Assembly: GCF_902686445.1 (NCBI RefSeq) | Contig: NC_062219.1 | Coordinates: 110,299,160-110,363,159, forward strand | Direction of reading: 5' to 3' | Length of the DNA stretch: 64,000 bases | Source of the DNA: Sciurus carolinensis | Lineage: Eukaryota > Chordata > Mammalia > Rodentia > Sciuridae | Part shown: in pieces, positions 33,701 to 43,540 of the stretch | How the letters are laid out: every line of letters begins with the position of its first letter | Position numbering within the stretch: position 1 is the stretch's first letter | Notes under the pieces: model-generated | What the model was told of the DNA's origin: nothing | Databases searched by the model: none | The model's input: only the letters and a program-made list of their open reading frames with translations | Position numbers and translations under genes: made by a program

Positions 33701-35029
33701 TATAAATAAGGGGGAGCTGGTGGCTCATCCCCAGCGAAACCTCCACTGGGCTTCCTTCCCTGCTGCTGTCACGGTACCCAGCTTCCTCGTCCACAGGTCA
33801 TTCCTGCTGGGACAGCGCTCCCATTCCTACACCCAAGCCGGCAAAAGACCAAGGAGAATCCCTGAGGCCTGTGGCTTGGTTTTTAATCTTAAAGTGATCT
33901 GAGGAAACACAGAACAGCTCAAACTCAGGTGAAGAATTTACGGCCCTTGGCCGGTAAACAGAGGGATGTCGGCTCCCCTTAGCCACGCAGCTGTCAAAAA
34001 GTGGCGTCAGGAAGCACCATGTCTCAGTGGTTATCTGGGCACGTCCCGTTGTCTCTCACCGTACATTTATTTAGAAGGTCAATAAATAGATTTAGAGGAT
34101 GACTTCTCAACCTTTTCTTTTCTCTCATTATGATTCCCCTGAGGAAACTTCGTAGACGTTTCCTCATCTCCCTATGAAAATGAATGCCACAGACACTGCA
34201 TAACATGGCCACAAACCATTGGATTACATAAGGTTTTTTTCACACCCTTTGCCTCAAGAATCAATTTTTGTCCCTTGGGGGCATCACCACCCTGATAGAA
34301 TGCACGGTTCAAAGCATTGGCTTTGTGTGAGACTCCAAAGTGAGAAAACGACCTGATCCTTACCCTCAAGTCCAGTATAAAGTGGACTTTATCCTCCATC
34401 ACCAGCCATCCTGGGAAGGTGAAAGACCAGGCCCACGCCTAATTTCTATCTGAATCATCAAAGGTGACTTTGACCTTCTCACTCCAGGACTTGAGTAGCT
34501 TTCAGTTGGGTTTCAGCTCCAAGCCATCATCAGTGGAGGCTCTACGTGCAGAAAAACTGGCAAAGACCTGTGATCTGTGTGGAAATATGGTTGGGAGGTA
34601 TTCACCACACATTTATGGCATGAAGAATAATTTTTGCTAAGAGAAAAAAACTGTTTATAATGAAACACAAGACAGAATGGAACAAATTCCTTCAAAAAAT
34701 AAAAAATGGTTTTTTTCAATCACTTCTATTGAAAAACCATTCAGTCGGATTTAAATAGCCAATCCTACTCAAGATAATGTTTCAGTTTCTTTAACAAGGG
34801 GAAAGAATTTGAAGCTGAAAAGCCAACTGCTACTTCATTACTTTAATGGAAATCCCCCTGAATGCTATGATCTACTGAATCATGGGCTCATAGGTTGAGT
34901 CACAAAAAGGTAGCAAATGCTAAAAAAGAGACTGAATGGGAAAGTCATTCCATTTCACGTTAGCACCTCCAGACATGTTATTTTAATGCTTCTGGTGGGA
35001 GTGGGGGAGAAAATTAAACACGTGCCACA
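33701..35029. other. No repeat; possibly conserved non-coding stretch
   Basis: 33890-34110 contains balanced, repeat-free text with TTTATTTAGAAGGTCAATAA-type motifs and may be a conserved element. The remainder has no recognised feature. Confidence 0.3.
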
Positions 35030-35085
35030 CTCCTTCATTCAGCAAATATTTATTAAGTGCTACTATGTGCCAGCATCATGTGAGG
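35030..35085 (-). mobile_element. L2 3'-end fragment
   Basis: CTTCATTCAGCAAATATTTA TTAAGTGCTACTATGTGCCA is the reverse complement of the L2 3' terminus. Confidence 0.8.
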
Positions 35086-35204
35086 TGTTTAAAAAAAAAG
35101 AAGTCCATTAGGGAAAGATGTGGTACTTCTCTAGCATCTGTAGCAAGCCTGGTCTTGTACTTTGTATGTGGGAGGTTCTAAGTATATTATTGGAAAATTA
35201 TTAC

Positions 35205-35328
35205 ACAGGAGCCAAGAGGCCTGGGTGCTAGATCCGCCTCTGTGTCTAACTGTGTGGGCCTTGGTCAGTTTCCTCATCTCTCAGGGACTTGATTTCTCCA
35301 TCTGTAAAAATTAGAGGGCCCTGTTAAA
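35205..35328 (+). repeat. MIR-like fragment
   Basis: GGCCTGGGTGCTAGATCCGC CTCTGTGTCTAACTGTGTGG, then CAGTTTCCTCATCTCTCAGG and CTCCATCTGTAAAAATTAGA, is a plus MIR-type order. Confidence 0.7.
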
Positions 35329-35465
35329 GGGTGGTTCTCAACCACTGCTGTCACCTGGAGAGTTTCAAGGACACATTAATGCCTGAGTCCCACCCAAGAC
35401 CTACGGACTCAGAATCTCTGGAGATGGGCTAGGCAATTTTTAACAGTTCCCCAGGGATTCTTCCA
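35329..35465 (+). mobile_element. MER5A fragment
   Basis: GTGGTTCTCAACCACTGCTG, TCACCTGGAGAGTTTCAAGG, CCCACCCAAGACCTACGGAC and TCAGAATCTCTGGAGATGGG match MER5A. The right inverted terminus is missing. Confidence 0.8.
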
Positions 35466-36774
35466 GCTCTATTGTCTTTGATAAAGACTAAAGACAAATC
35501 CCTAGAGAGAGACACATCTAAAAACAATATGGCAGCTCCGTCTTCCTGACCACTGGGGCAATTCTCAGCATATAGAGAAGGGCAAGGTTCGCCTCCAGTG
35601 CTCCCAGTTCCTGTTTTAGCATATTTATGCCTTTCTTCCTCCTTTCCCCCATTACCATCTGTTTCCTGATTCCCTTTCTCTCTTGACCCACTTGCTATGG
35701 TCTGGTGCCTATTCTACTTTTCTTCTGCTTTTGGTAAAACATATGGTAGCATTCACTTGCAGCTTAGAATGAATTCGTCTCAAGAATTCCTTCTCTCAGG
35801 AAGAATGACCTTACCAGTGAAACCAAAGCCTTTATAACCCCCGAGGAAGCAATTACAAGCTTCAGGCAAAATAGGTTGGGATACTTACTTCTACGCGGAG
35901 CAATAATGAAAGCAAACCACGTATAACAGTACATTTTCTATTTGTAAGAGTCCTGTGCACTGACACCCAGTGGAAAATTAGACAACACTTCTCCAGGACT
36001 TAATCTAAAATGCTAAGAAATGAGGATTGAGAAGCCTTCTGGCCAAAAACACTTGCACCCAATATTTAGGCTCCCAGGTAGTCTTTAAAAATGGAAATTC
36101 TATTAAATTAAAATGTTCTTTTAAGATTTCCATACAGTGAAAACCCCAGGTGCCTCTGTAAAGTCCAATTGTTTTATCTATCTGAAGACACAGACACTAA
36201 AATTTTAAATGTCTCTACAATAGCCTGAACATAGAAGGCATTCAACTCTGTTCGGTTGCCCTTCTGATCAAAGAAGCATATTTTACATTGTTAAAATAAC
36301 AAGGGGATATTTTTTCTTCAAAGCCTTTCTTTCTTTTGGTCTCCAGACCAAAAACCCTTCAAGGAAGAACTTCCATTCAACTTTCACATCTATCACTTAG
36401 CAGAGTGTTTGGTGCTTCAAGAATGAATGAACGAGTGAACTCCCTCGGTGAAGACTTTTCCTGTAATTTTCTCTTATATAAACCATTATCCTTTCCTTAG
36501 TCCCCCCAAATGTAATATTTCCCACCACAAGAAGACTTGAATGAGAAAAAGATTTAGTAACTCCATGGCCATGCCTGCGTCCATTTGCACTGTGGTCAGC
36601 ACCACCCACCTTACTTTCATATACCCCAGGAAGTTGGTGTCCAGGTGATGGTGTGGCTCCTTATGACACCTTTATAAAGAGCTTCCTGTTCTGAAAGTCC
36701 CATCAAGGCACATGAAAGTTCCTTGCGGTCTCCGTTGGGAGATCAGTTGTTCATTTAGATCATATTCTCTACAG
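35466..36774. other. No gene; AT-rich in places
   Basis: A short L2/MIR-like tail may lie at 36385-36440 (GAGTGTTTGGTGCTTCAAGA ATGAATGAACGAGTGAAC). Nothing else is recognised. Confidence 0.35.
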
Positions 36775-36900
36775 TTTTTTTTAATACTTTTATGTTGAGA
36801 TAACTACATCTTCACAGAAAGTTGCAGAGATGTACAGAGAGGTCCCCTGCACTCTTCGCTTCTTCAGTTCACCAAATCAGTTTGCACTTTGGCAGAATAA
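36775..36900 (-). mobile_element. Old L1M 3'-UTR fragment
   Basis: ATGTTGAGATAACTACATCT TCACAGAAAGTTGCAGAGAT GTACAGAGAGGTCCCCTGCA resembles the same L1M segment present at 62595-62680. The two copies share the order TTGAGATAATT..GTAGATTC..GTT...AGAGAG. Confidence 0.55.
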
Positions 36901-37354
36901 CTTGCCAGCTATGTTTGTGTAAGGGAAATGAACTACGGGGTAACCAAGCTGTTCAGTTTTGCCCAGAACTGAAGATGTTCCCAGAACACAAGACTTTCAA
37001 TTTTAAGATTGGGATAGACTCAGGCAAACGGGGAGGAGTTGGTCACCTTAGAAAGAGCCACATAAGATTGCTGAGCAAGCAGTCTTTGTTTGGGGACTAT
37101 CTCCACAGCTGGTTCTGCAGCTCTTCTGGGCTGGCTCTCAACACCCTCGTACACTCTCTAGCTCTTCAATCTCACCCTCCATTTGCTGGCCCTCTCTCCT
37201 TACTGTCTGGATTTATCTTTTCCCTCAGACCCCTATTTTAGAATTATCCCCTTTTGATTATGAAAGCCCCCCTGTGGCTATCAAAATTTACATTTATCCC
37301 TGCAGTTGAGACTTCTGGTCAGGGCAGCAGGAAGCAATGGTTCCCACCTCTAAC
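36901..37354. other. No recognised feature
   Basis: The 139-codon frame at 36822-37241 begins in the L1M fragment and shows no domain. Confidence 0.4.
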
Positions 37355-37440
37355 CCACCACCAGGTGGTTGAGCGATTTTGGGCAAGTCATCTTCCAGCT
37401 TTGTACTCCTTACTCGGAAAACAAGGGAACTAGTCTAAAA
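37355..37440 (+). repeat. Possible MIR fragment
   Basis: AGGTGGTTGAGCGATTTTGG GCAAGTCATCTTCCAGCTTT resembles 'GTGACCTTGGGCAAGTTACTTAACC'. Confidence 0.5.
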
Positions 37441-37481
37441 TTGACTTATCACACTGGGTACCTTTTTTTTTTTTTTAAACT

Positions 37482-38188
37482 GGTAATGGGACTTATTTTT
37501 AAAATACTTTTATTTGTTCTTTTTACATACACATGACGGTAGAGTGTATTTCGACATATTATACATACATGGAGTATAACATTCAAATAGGATCCCATTC
37601 TTGTGGTTGTACATGATATAGAATTCTGGTCAGGTATTCATATATGAAAATATGAAAGTAATGTATTACTGATTCAATCTACTATCTTTCCTATTCCCAT
37701 CCCCAACCCTTCCCTTCATTCCCCTTTTCTAATCCAATGAACTTCCATCCTTCCCCACTCCCTCATCCCCTATTGTGTGTTAGCATCCACATATCAGACA
37801 GAACACTCGGCCTTTGGATTTTCAGGATTGGCTTATTTCACATAGCATGATATTCTCCAGTTTCATTCACTTACCAGCAAATGCCACAATTTCATTCTTC
37901 TTTATGGCTGAGTAGTAGTCCATTGTGTATATATACCACAGTTTTTTTATCCACTCATCTGTTGAAGGGCACCTAGGTCGGTTCCATAACTTAGCCATTG
38001 TGAATTGAGCTGCTATAAACATTGATGTGGCTGTGTCCTGTAGTATGATGATTTTAAGTCCTTTGGGTATATACTGAGGAGTGAGATAACTGGGTCAAAT
38101 AGTGGTTCCAATCCAAGTTCTCTGAGGAATCACTATACTGCTTTCCAGAGTGGTTGCACCAATTTGCAGTCCCACCAACAATGTGTGA
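37482..38188 (-). mobile_element. L1 LINE 3' end (3' UTR plus ORF2 tail)
   Basis: On plus it begins TATTTTTAAAATACTTTTAT TTGTTC, passes TGACGGTAGAGTGTATTTCG ACATATTATACATACATGGA, a pyrimidine-rich block (37690-37770) and the reverse of the ORF2 C-terminus (CCATTGTGTATATATACCAC, TCCACTCATCTGTTGAAGGG, GAATTGAGCTGCTATAAACA, TTCCAGAGTGGTTGCACCAA). It ends at ACCAACAATGTG where a MER20 begins. Its 3' UTR differs from that of the 15-kb copy, so two L1 subfamilies are represented. Confidence 0.92.
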
Positions 38189-38365
38189 CACTCAGCATGA
38201 TTCTATCTGTTGTGAGAGACTGTCCTGGCCATGGAACAGTGTCAGTGACATCTCTAGCCTCTACTCACAGATGCCAGGAGCAGCCCTAAGTATGACCATC
38301 AAACAAGTCTCCAGACATCACCAAATGTTCCCTGGGGATAAAATCATTTGAGGAATAGTTCTAAA
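38189..38365 (-). mobile_element. MER20, hAT-Charlie non-autonomous DNA transposon
   Basis: Reverse MER20 landmarks: TGTTGTGAGAGACTGTCCTG, ACATCTCTAGCCTCTACTCA, CAGATGCCAGGAGCAGCCCT, AAGTCTCCAGACATCACCAA and ATGTTCCCTGGGGATAAAAT CATTTGAGGA. The left terminus is lost at the junction with L1. Confidence 0.85.
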
Positions 38366-39293
38366 TATTTTCAAGTCACCTAGTTCTGAAATCATCTGAT
38401 TAAATTTGTCCCCTGTAAATTATGGGTGATGAATAGTTTTCCCTCGGCCTCCCAAGAATATTTGCATTTTCAAAGTATCATCTCTTTGCAAAAAAGTCTA
38501 GAAGAATCTTCACTGAAGATTAAAATCAGTTCGTCTTATGGTGGTGGTTTAAATTTTCTTTCCTTCCTCCTCTTCCTCTTCATTTTGTTAATTTAATATC
38601 TATCTGATCGTGCATTACTAGTTATTTTAAAAACTAGTTTTTTAAAAAACTAACTGAATGTTACTCAATTTAAATGAAATCAGTCAGTGGAATTTCAAAC
38701 TAGGACAAGAGCGTGGATTTTAGAGGGGTTATAGTAAAAACAGGCCCTCCAAAAACATCACTGTGAGCTACTAAAATCTTTTCATATAGTTGTATGTGCT
38801 TCTAAATTTTTATGATGTATTTATCCAAAATCAGAGTGTTTTGGCAAATAAATGAGAATTTTGAAAATACTTTTCATACCAGCAACAGCTCTCCAGCTCA
38901 GGATACCTCATCTAGAATTAACCAACGCTCATCATCTCTCCTCCTGGAAGAACAGTCAACCAAAAATGATTGGCCTCTAAGAATGGGCCTAGTCTGGTAA
39001 AGGAGAGTCCTGAAAGAGGGACTTCTTGTAAAAATAAAATTTTTTTAAAAATCTTTAAAGATCCTCCAAAAGCTTATGGATTATCTACTTTTCATACAAA
39101 ATGCTAAGTATTTGATCGAACCATATGAAATTGTCAATAGATGACTATTTCTGTCCTACAAAAATTGTGATTTCAGATGGCTTTCCCCTAGTAATATTTG
39201 TTAAGTGTCAAAGGGGTTAAGACACCCACCCAATAACTACAGTGGTGCTACTCAGTGCCTTGACATGGGAAGTGGGTAGAAAGTTGGAAAGGA
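38366..39293. other. No recognised feature, AT-rich
   Basis: 38580-38700 contains self-complementary AACTAGTTTTTTAAAAAACT A-type text. No repeat or exon is recognised. Confidence 0.4.
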
Positions 39294-39662
39294 AGTTGCC
39301 ATGGTTTGGCTCAGTGACTCCCAAAGGCTCATGTGTTGAGAGCTTGATTTCCCCTTTGTAGCACTATGGGAGGTGGTGGAAACTTTAAGAGGTTAAGGTC
39401 ATTAGGGGAGTTTCTTCAAAGGCAATTTTGGAAACTGTTCTCTTTCTTGTCCTCTTTTTAAATATTTTTTCTCACTTCCCAGTCACCATGAAGTAAGCAG
39501 CTTTGTCTGCCTTGACGTACTGCCTTACCACAAGACCAAAAGCCAGAGGAATAACCAATGATAGACTGAAACCCCTGAAATCATGAGCTGAAATAAGCCT
39601 TTTTCCCTTATAAGTTGATTATCTCAAGTATTTTGTCACAGTGATAGAAAGTTGACTAACCC
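39294..39662 (+). mobile_element. MaLR-type LTR
   Basis: Starts near TTGCCATGGTTTGGCTCAGT GACTCCCAAAGGCTCATGTG TTGAGAGCTTG and ends CATGAGCTGAAATAAGCCTT, GTATTTTGTCACAGTGATAG AAAGTTGACTAACCCA. This is the layout of rodent-lineage MaLR solo LTRs (MT/ORR1-like ending). It has no retroviral internal part. Confidence 0.82.
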
Positions 39663-39824
39663 AGGGTTGGAGTCAGGGTTTTCAAGGAGAAATGGTAGGA
39701 ACCTTGGCTAGCCTAATGTGACCTCTATTGAGTGATGGGGCCCACGGGAGATCATGGTGACCACACAGGCTGACTTGACGCGTAATGTCACCAAGAGGAA
39801 AACTCTGATGGTGGCTCTGCCCTA

Positions 39825-39960
39825 TGCAGTGTGTTTATTCCATGAGGGCAGGAACCATGTACTATTATACAAGTCTGTATGTCTCGATCTGTGCCTCTCA
39901 CACTTGGGAAGGACACAGCAGGAACACCTAATCATATATGCACTGAAATGATTTATTCTG
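39825..39960 (+). mobile_element. L2 3'-end fragment
   Basis: GTGTTTATTCCATGAGGGCA GGAACCATGTACTATTATAC and a degraded CACCTAATCATATATGCACT GAAATGATT match the plus L2 3' end. Confidence 0.6.
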
Positions 39961-40434
39961 ATACCAATCATTTGTGGATTTCTTCATTCAAGTGTATTTA
40001 ATACATAGAGCTTGCAAAGAAAAATTCTAGATAATATGGTTGGTCCAATATTTCTGTCCCAGATCTCAAGACATTTTTAGTCTATGCAAATTGAGCCTAA
40101 ACAAAGTGGTTTCAGCATTAGAATTCAAGTGCAACCCAGTTCCATATGAATGGATTTATCATAGAAATAATTGAACAGGAGGAACTCTCTCAAGGTTTCA
40201 TCCATGACCCCAGTCTCTCTGACAAAAGACAGAGCACAGTTAGATTGAACGAAAAAGTCTACTTGAAGGAAAAAAATGTGCCTACTTTATTAATGATTCA
40301 ATCTTCTCAAACTTTGCAACTTATTCTTAGATTCTCAAAAACATGAATTGTAAAAAATACACATTTGCAGTAAATACTTCAAAAATACTCAAGTTGCCAA
40401 AGACAAACTAAAGCAATGAAGGAGGTTAATTCTA
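39961..40434. other. No recognised feature
   Basis: AT-rich. A 66-codon chance frame is present at 40146-40346. Confidence 0.4.
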
Positions 40435-40457
40435 ATTATTTATTATTATTATTATTA
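40435..40457. repeat. (ATT)n microsatellite
   Basis: About seven ATT/TTA units. Confidence 0.9.
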
Positions 40458-40469
40458 GGGGTATGTTCC

Positions 40470-40790
40470 TTCTTTTATAGCATTTGTAGTTTCTGAGCAT
40501 AACTGACTTGAAACAGGCCTTCTCATTTGGAGAAAGCCATTGAGAGCCACGCCTACTAACTGGAGCTCTAGATAGTGCCTTCTCCATAGGACCTCACCTG
40601 GAGGAAAGGGTTGAGGCCCTCTTCTCTGGACTCTTATAAAGACACAAATCCCATTCACAAGGACTCCATGATCATGACCTAGTCACCTCCTGAAATTCCC
40701 ACTTCCTAATGTCATCACCTCAGGAGTTAGGATTTCAACACGTAAATTTGGGGGTTTGAAGGGGGGTACAAACATTCAGACCCCGGCAAA
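40470..40790 (-). mobile_element. MaLR/ERVL-type LTR fragment
   Basis: CTCTGGACTCTTATAAAGAC AC, TAATGTCATCACCTCAGGAG TTAGGATTTCAACACGTAAA TTTGGGGG and TACAAACATTCAGACCCC follow the reverse order of an ERVL-MaLR-like LTR start ('CCCCCAAATTCATATGTTGAAGTCCTAACC'). Confidence 0.6.
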
Positions 40791-41440
40791 GGAGAAAATG
40801 TTGTTTTAATTTCCATAAGAACTCAATGAACTTCTCAAAGTCTGAAAACCTCATGTTTTCATTATTTTCCTGATTTGCCCTGATATTTATATAACTAACG
40901 GCTTCTTGATGGTTTTGACTGTCTTTACACTACTGTCAGACTTCCGACAGGACCCTTGGTAGTAGGCACAAGTCCATAACTATCAGCACATGATCCTGCT
41001 CCCTGGAACTTGCCGACTCTAGAGTTAACTGTGAAGGAACAACCTAAAACTGAGCTCAGTTCCAAACTCTCTTCCTTAGAGAACCTGGCCTACTACAACT
41101 TGCATTTCATTCCTCTTTGGATAGTCAAGATCCCCAGAGAAAGAGAAGAATATGGAGGACAGAAGAAATGTCGGTCAGAGCAAAGGCCCACGGGAGTCCT
41201 GAGTGCACACTCCAGCTTCTGCCTCCTGTATCACCTGGTCCCAGTCTTGTACCCACTGGCCTCACCTACAAATCGCAGAGGCTAACTCAGATAACCTTGA
41301 AGTTGTTTCAAATTCTAATTCTCTGAAATTCTATAGCCAGTTATGAAAAAATTATGCTTCTTTTCTGCTCCCCCTCCTCCGCTCTTTCCAATCTTTGAGT
41401 CCCTCTCCCCCTCCCTCCCTCTCTCCTTCTTTTTCCATAG
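40791..41440. other. No repeat; leads into a polypyrimidine tract
   Basis: 41345-41437 is a long C/T-rich stretch just left of the possible exon at 41441. Confidence 0.4.
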
Positions 41441-41528
41441 GGCTTGCTAAAGGCTGGCAATTGCTTCCCAGCAGCCAAAGAGAAGTCATTACCAGAAGCA
41501 CCGCAGCTAAACAGAGGGAAATGTTTAG
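41441..41528 (+). other. Possible exon with strong splice sites, unproven
   Basis: The left flank is an unusually long pyrimidine tract ending CTTTTTCCATAG at 41440. The right flank is AG/GTAAGC at 41528/41529. The 88-base interval is repeat-free, lacks stops in two of three frames, and contains purine-rich words (AGCCAAAGAGAAG, ACAGAGGGAAA) typical of exonic enhancers. No protein family is recognised in either open frame. It could be a non-coding-RNA exon, an untranslated exon of a neighbouring gene, or chance. The flanking 41530-41700 sequence also looks repeat-free. Confidence 0.3.
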
Positions 41529-42480
41529 GTAAGCATTATAATGGGCATGGAAATAAAGAGACCACAATTCAAAGCATAAGTCATCATAGATGAGAATGCA
41601 CATGTTTGGGGCTAGGTTTATGAGAAATGAGCGGGATGATGCTGCGCTGGCGGATCCCTGGGCTTGTGTTTTCTTAATGCCAGGAGTGATTTATTTTCTG
41701 GTAAACAGTTTTGCTCAAGTAGGGCATCCAATTACTACAAACCTTGTTTAGTATAAAAACTAACTGCATAGAAAAATATTGCCTTAGCAAGGTTTAACTG
41801 GTTGTTAATCCAAACATGTGGCAGAGCCCGAATTCCAGGGCTCAAAATATCCTCCCGATTCTCAGCAGCATCTGAACACCAGAGATGACAGTCATCACTC
41901 TTGATGAGGCGTGACTCAGAGGTAGTGTATGGAAAGAGGTCATTTCCAGAAAAATCATGTATGGAAAGCCTGCTGGGCTGAGGAGAGGTCTCCCTCAGGT
42001 ACAGGTCCCGCCCAGCTCCTTTTAAGTATGAGGTTGGGCTGTTTGGTGAGAATGTTAAGAAAGATGGAAAATTTAAAAAAAAAAAAAAATTAAAGAAAAT
42101 CCTTTAAAATCCTTCTTTCCTCGCAAATCTCTTCACATACAGCCCCATTCCCTGGGATGTTTCATCACCTTAAGAAATATATTTAAAACAGACACGAATG
42201 AGAATGGCCTTTTATAACCAAGACAAAGCCCTAGACTTTTATTTTTTAACAACAACAAAAAAATTTAATTGCCTCCTTCCAATTCTCTGGGTTTGCCTCT
42301 CAGACCTAATTATCATGCTTTAATTTTTTTTTTCAAGCTCTCAAGAAGTTTGGAAGAACTCAAGAGAGAAAGAAAAAGATGCAAGAGAAAGAAGGGGAGG
42401 AGGGTGAGATCTAGTCATCGAAAAAATTTTGCTTCTATATCCAAACTAGGTCTCAAAAGGAGAAAGAGATGATAAGTTTA
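41529..42480. other. No recognised repeat
   Basis: Contains A runs at 42077-42089 and T runs at 42325-42334. Purine-rich 42340-42470 gives a 67-codon Arg/Lys-rich frame that looks compositional. Confidence 0.4.
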
Positions 42481-42900
42481 ATGTCCAAATCTTCCTGTGG
42501 CCCACCTCTCTTTCTGTGGCGCCTCGAGCCCTGCGGTCTCTAGGAGGTGTCCGGTGACCACGTATTCTGAGTACTGCACAGGCGTACTCCGCCTGCCCGT
42601 CCTGGAGGATTTGTTTAAAATACTTTTCCTATTTCAAGGTGGCAGTTGGCAGTAAGAATGATCCTAAATGACTCTGGAGCCATCCGAGTGGAAAGGAACG
42701 CGAAGCGTCAGCTCCCCCAGCACACAGGCTTGGCGGCTCCGCCACAGGCTGCGGGCTCCTGGCGCTGGGCTCTGGGTTCCCTGCCACAGGCGATGCCTGG
42801 ACTCAAGAATCATGGCGCATCGGGGGACTTGGCCTCCAGGATCACCAGCTAGGCCTTCCCTCGACTGGCTTGCAGGCCGATAAGAAAACCATTCCACCAC
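42481..42900. promoter_or_regulatory. CpG-rich segment, possible small CpG island or promoter
   Basis: By eye I count about 21 CpG dinucleotides in these 420 bases, most of them in 42515-42600 and 42680-42850, with GC content near 60 percent in the denser parts. The surrounding window is CpG-poor. The observed/expected ratio is roughly 0.7, around the usual island threshold, but the segment is short and split by a 60-base CpG-free stretch. There is no TATA box at a persuasive position. It lies about 1 kb to the right of the possible exon at 41441. Confidence 0.35.
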
Positions 42901-43099
42901 GTTGATTCACGCAGATCACATTAATTTAAGAATTCCAAAGAGGAGGATTTCATAATTCTCCTTGGTTGTTCATTCCAGTCGCGCAACCCTATCAACCAAG
43001 ACCTGCTTCATCTCTCACCCTAATCTCCCCTGATGCAATTCTAGCCTCTCGGTTTTGGATTTTTTTTTTTTTTTCCTGTCTTCACTAGAAATGAAAAAC

Positions 43100-43275
43100 A
43101 GCTGGACACCATCTTCTGCATAATAACCCTCCATAAACTGGGAGGCCATTATTAAATCACCGGGGTCCTTGTCTTCTCCAGGTTAAATGACGCCAATGCC
43201 TTCAGCTTTCCCTCATGGCTGCTGGTTTCTAACTCATTATTTTCATGACTCTCTGTGTCACTCAAATTGTCGAGG
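43100..43275 (-). mobile_element. CR1/L3-type LINE ORF2 C-terminal fossil
   Basis: Reading minus from 43215, the translation contains KLKALASFNLEKTR, a decayed form of the conserved CR1-group C-terminal signature (LRELGLFSLEKRRLRGDLI). The plus-strand text CTTCTCCAGGTTAAATGACG CCAATGCC and TTCAGCTTTCCCTCATGG matches the classic reverse CR1/L3 text. Stops follow immediately. Its unusual preservation for so old a family may mean it sits in a conserved element. Confidence 0.7.
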
Positions 43276-43318
43276 CCTGGGCTAGAAATTTTATGAGGAT
43301 TTGACTAATACTAAGTAG

Positions 43319-43320
<2 letters not shown>

Positions 43321-43356
<36 letters not shown>
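43321..43356. repeat. (GT)n microsatellite
   Basis: 18 uninterrupted GT units. Confidence 0.97.
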
Positions 43357-43358
<2 letters not shown>

Positions 43359-43404
43359 CCGCCCACGTGTGTAGGAGGGAAGTTAGCTCAGTTGCAACAT
43401 GTTA

Positions 43405-43540
43405 ATTTTTTAAACCTTTTTTTTTCACTGTGAAAGATATCAAAAAGAGTTTATATAACATACATCACGGTTTAAAAAAAATAAAATGAGAACTTAAGCA
43501 CCCACCACAAGTTATTTTTTCTATTAACATTGACTTTGTG
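43405..43540 (-). mobile_element. Possible old L1M fragment
   Basis: AAAAAGAGTTTATATAACAT, ATGAGAACTTAAGCACCCAC CACAAGTTAT faintly resembles a reverse L1M 3' UTR. Confidence 0.3.

Noticed and set aside
36822..37241. 139-codon plus-strand frame
   Set aside because: Begins inside an L1M fragment and shows no domain or codon pattern.
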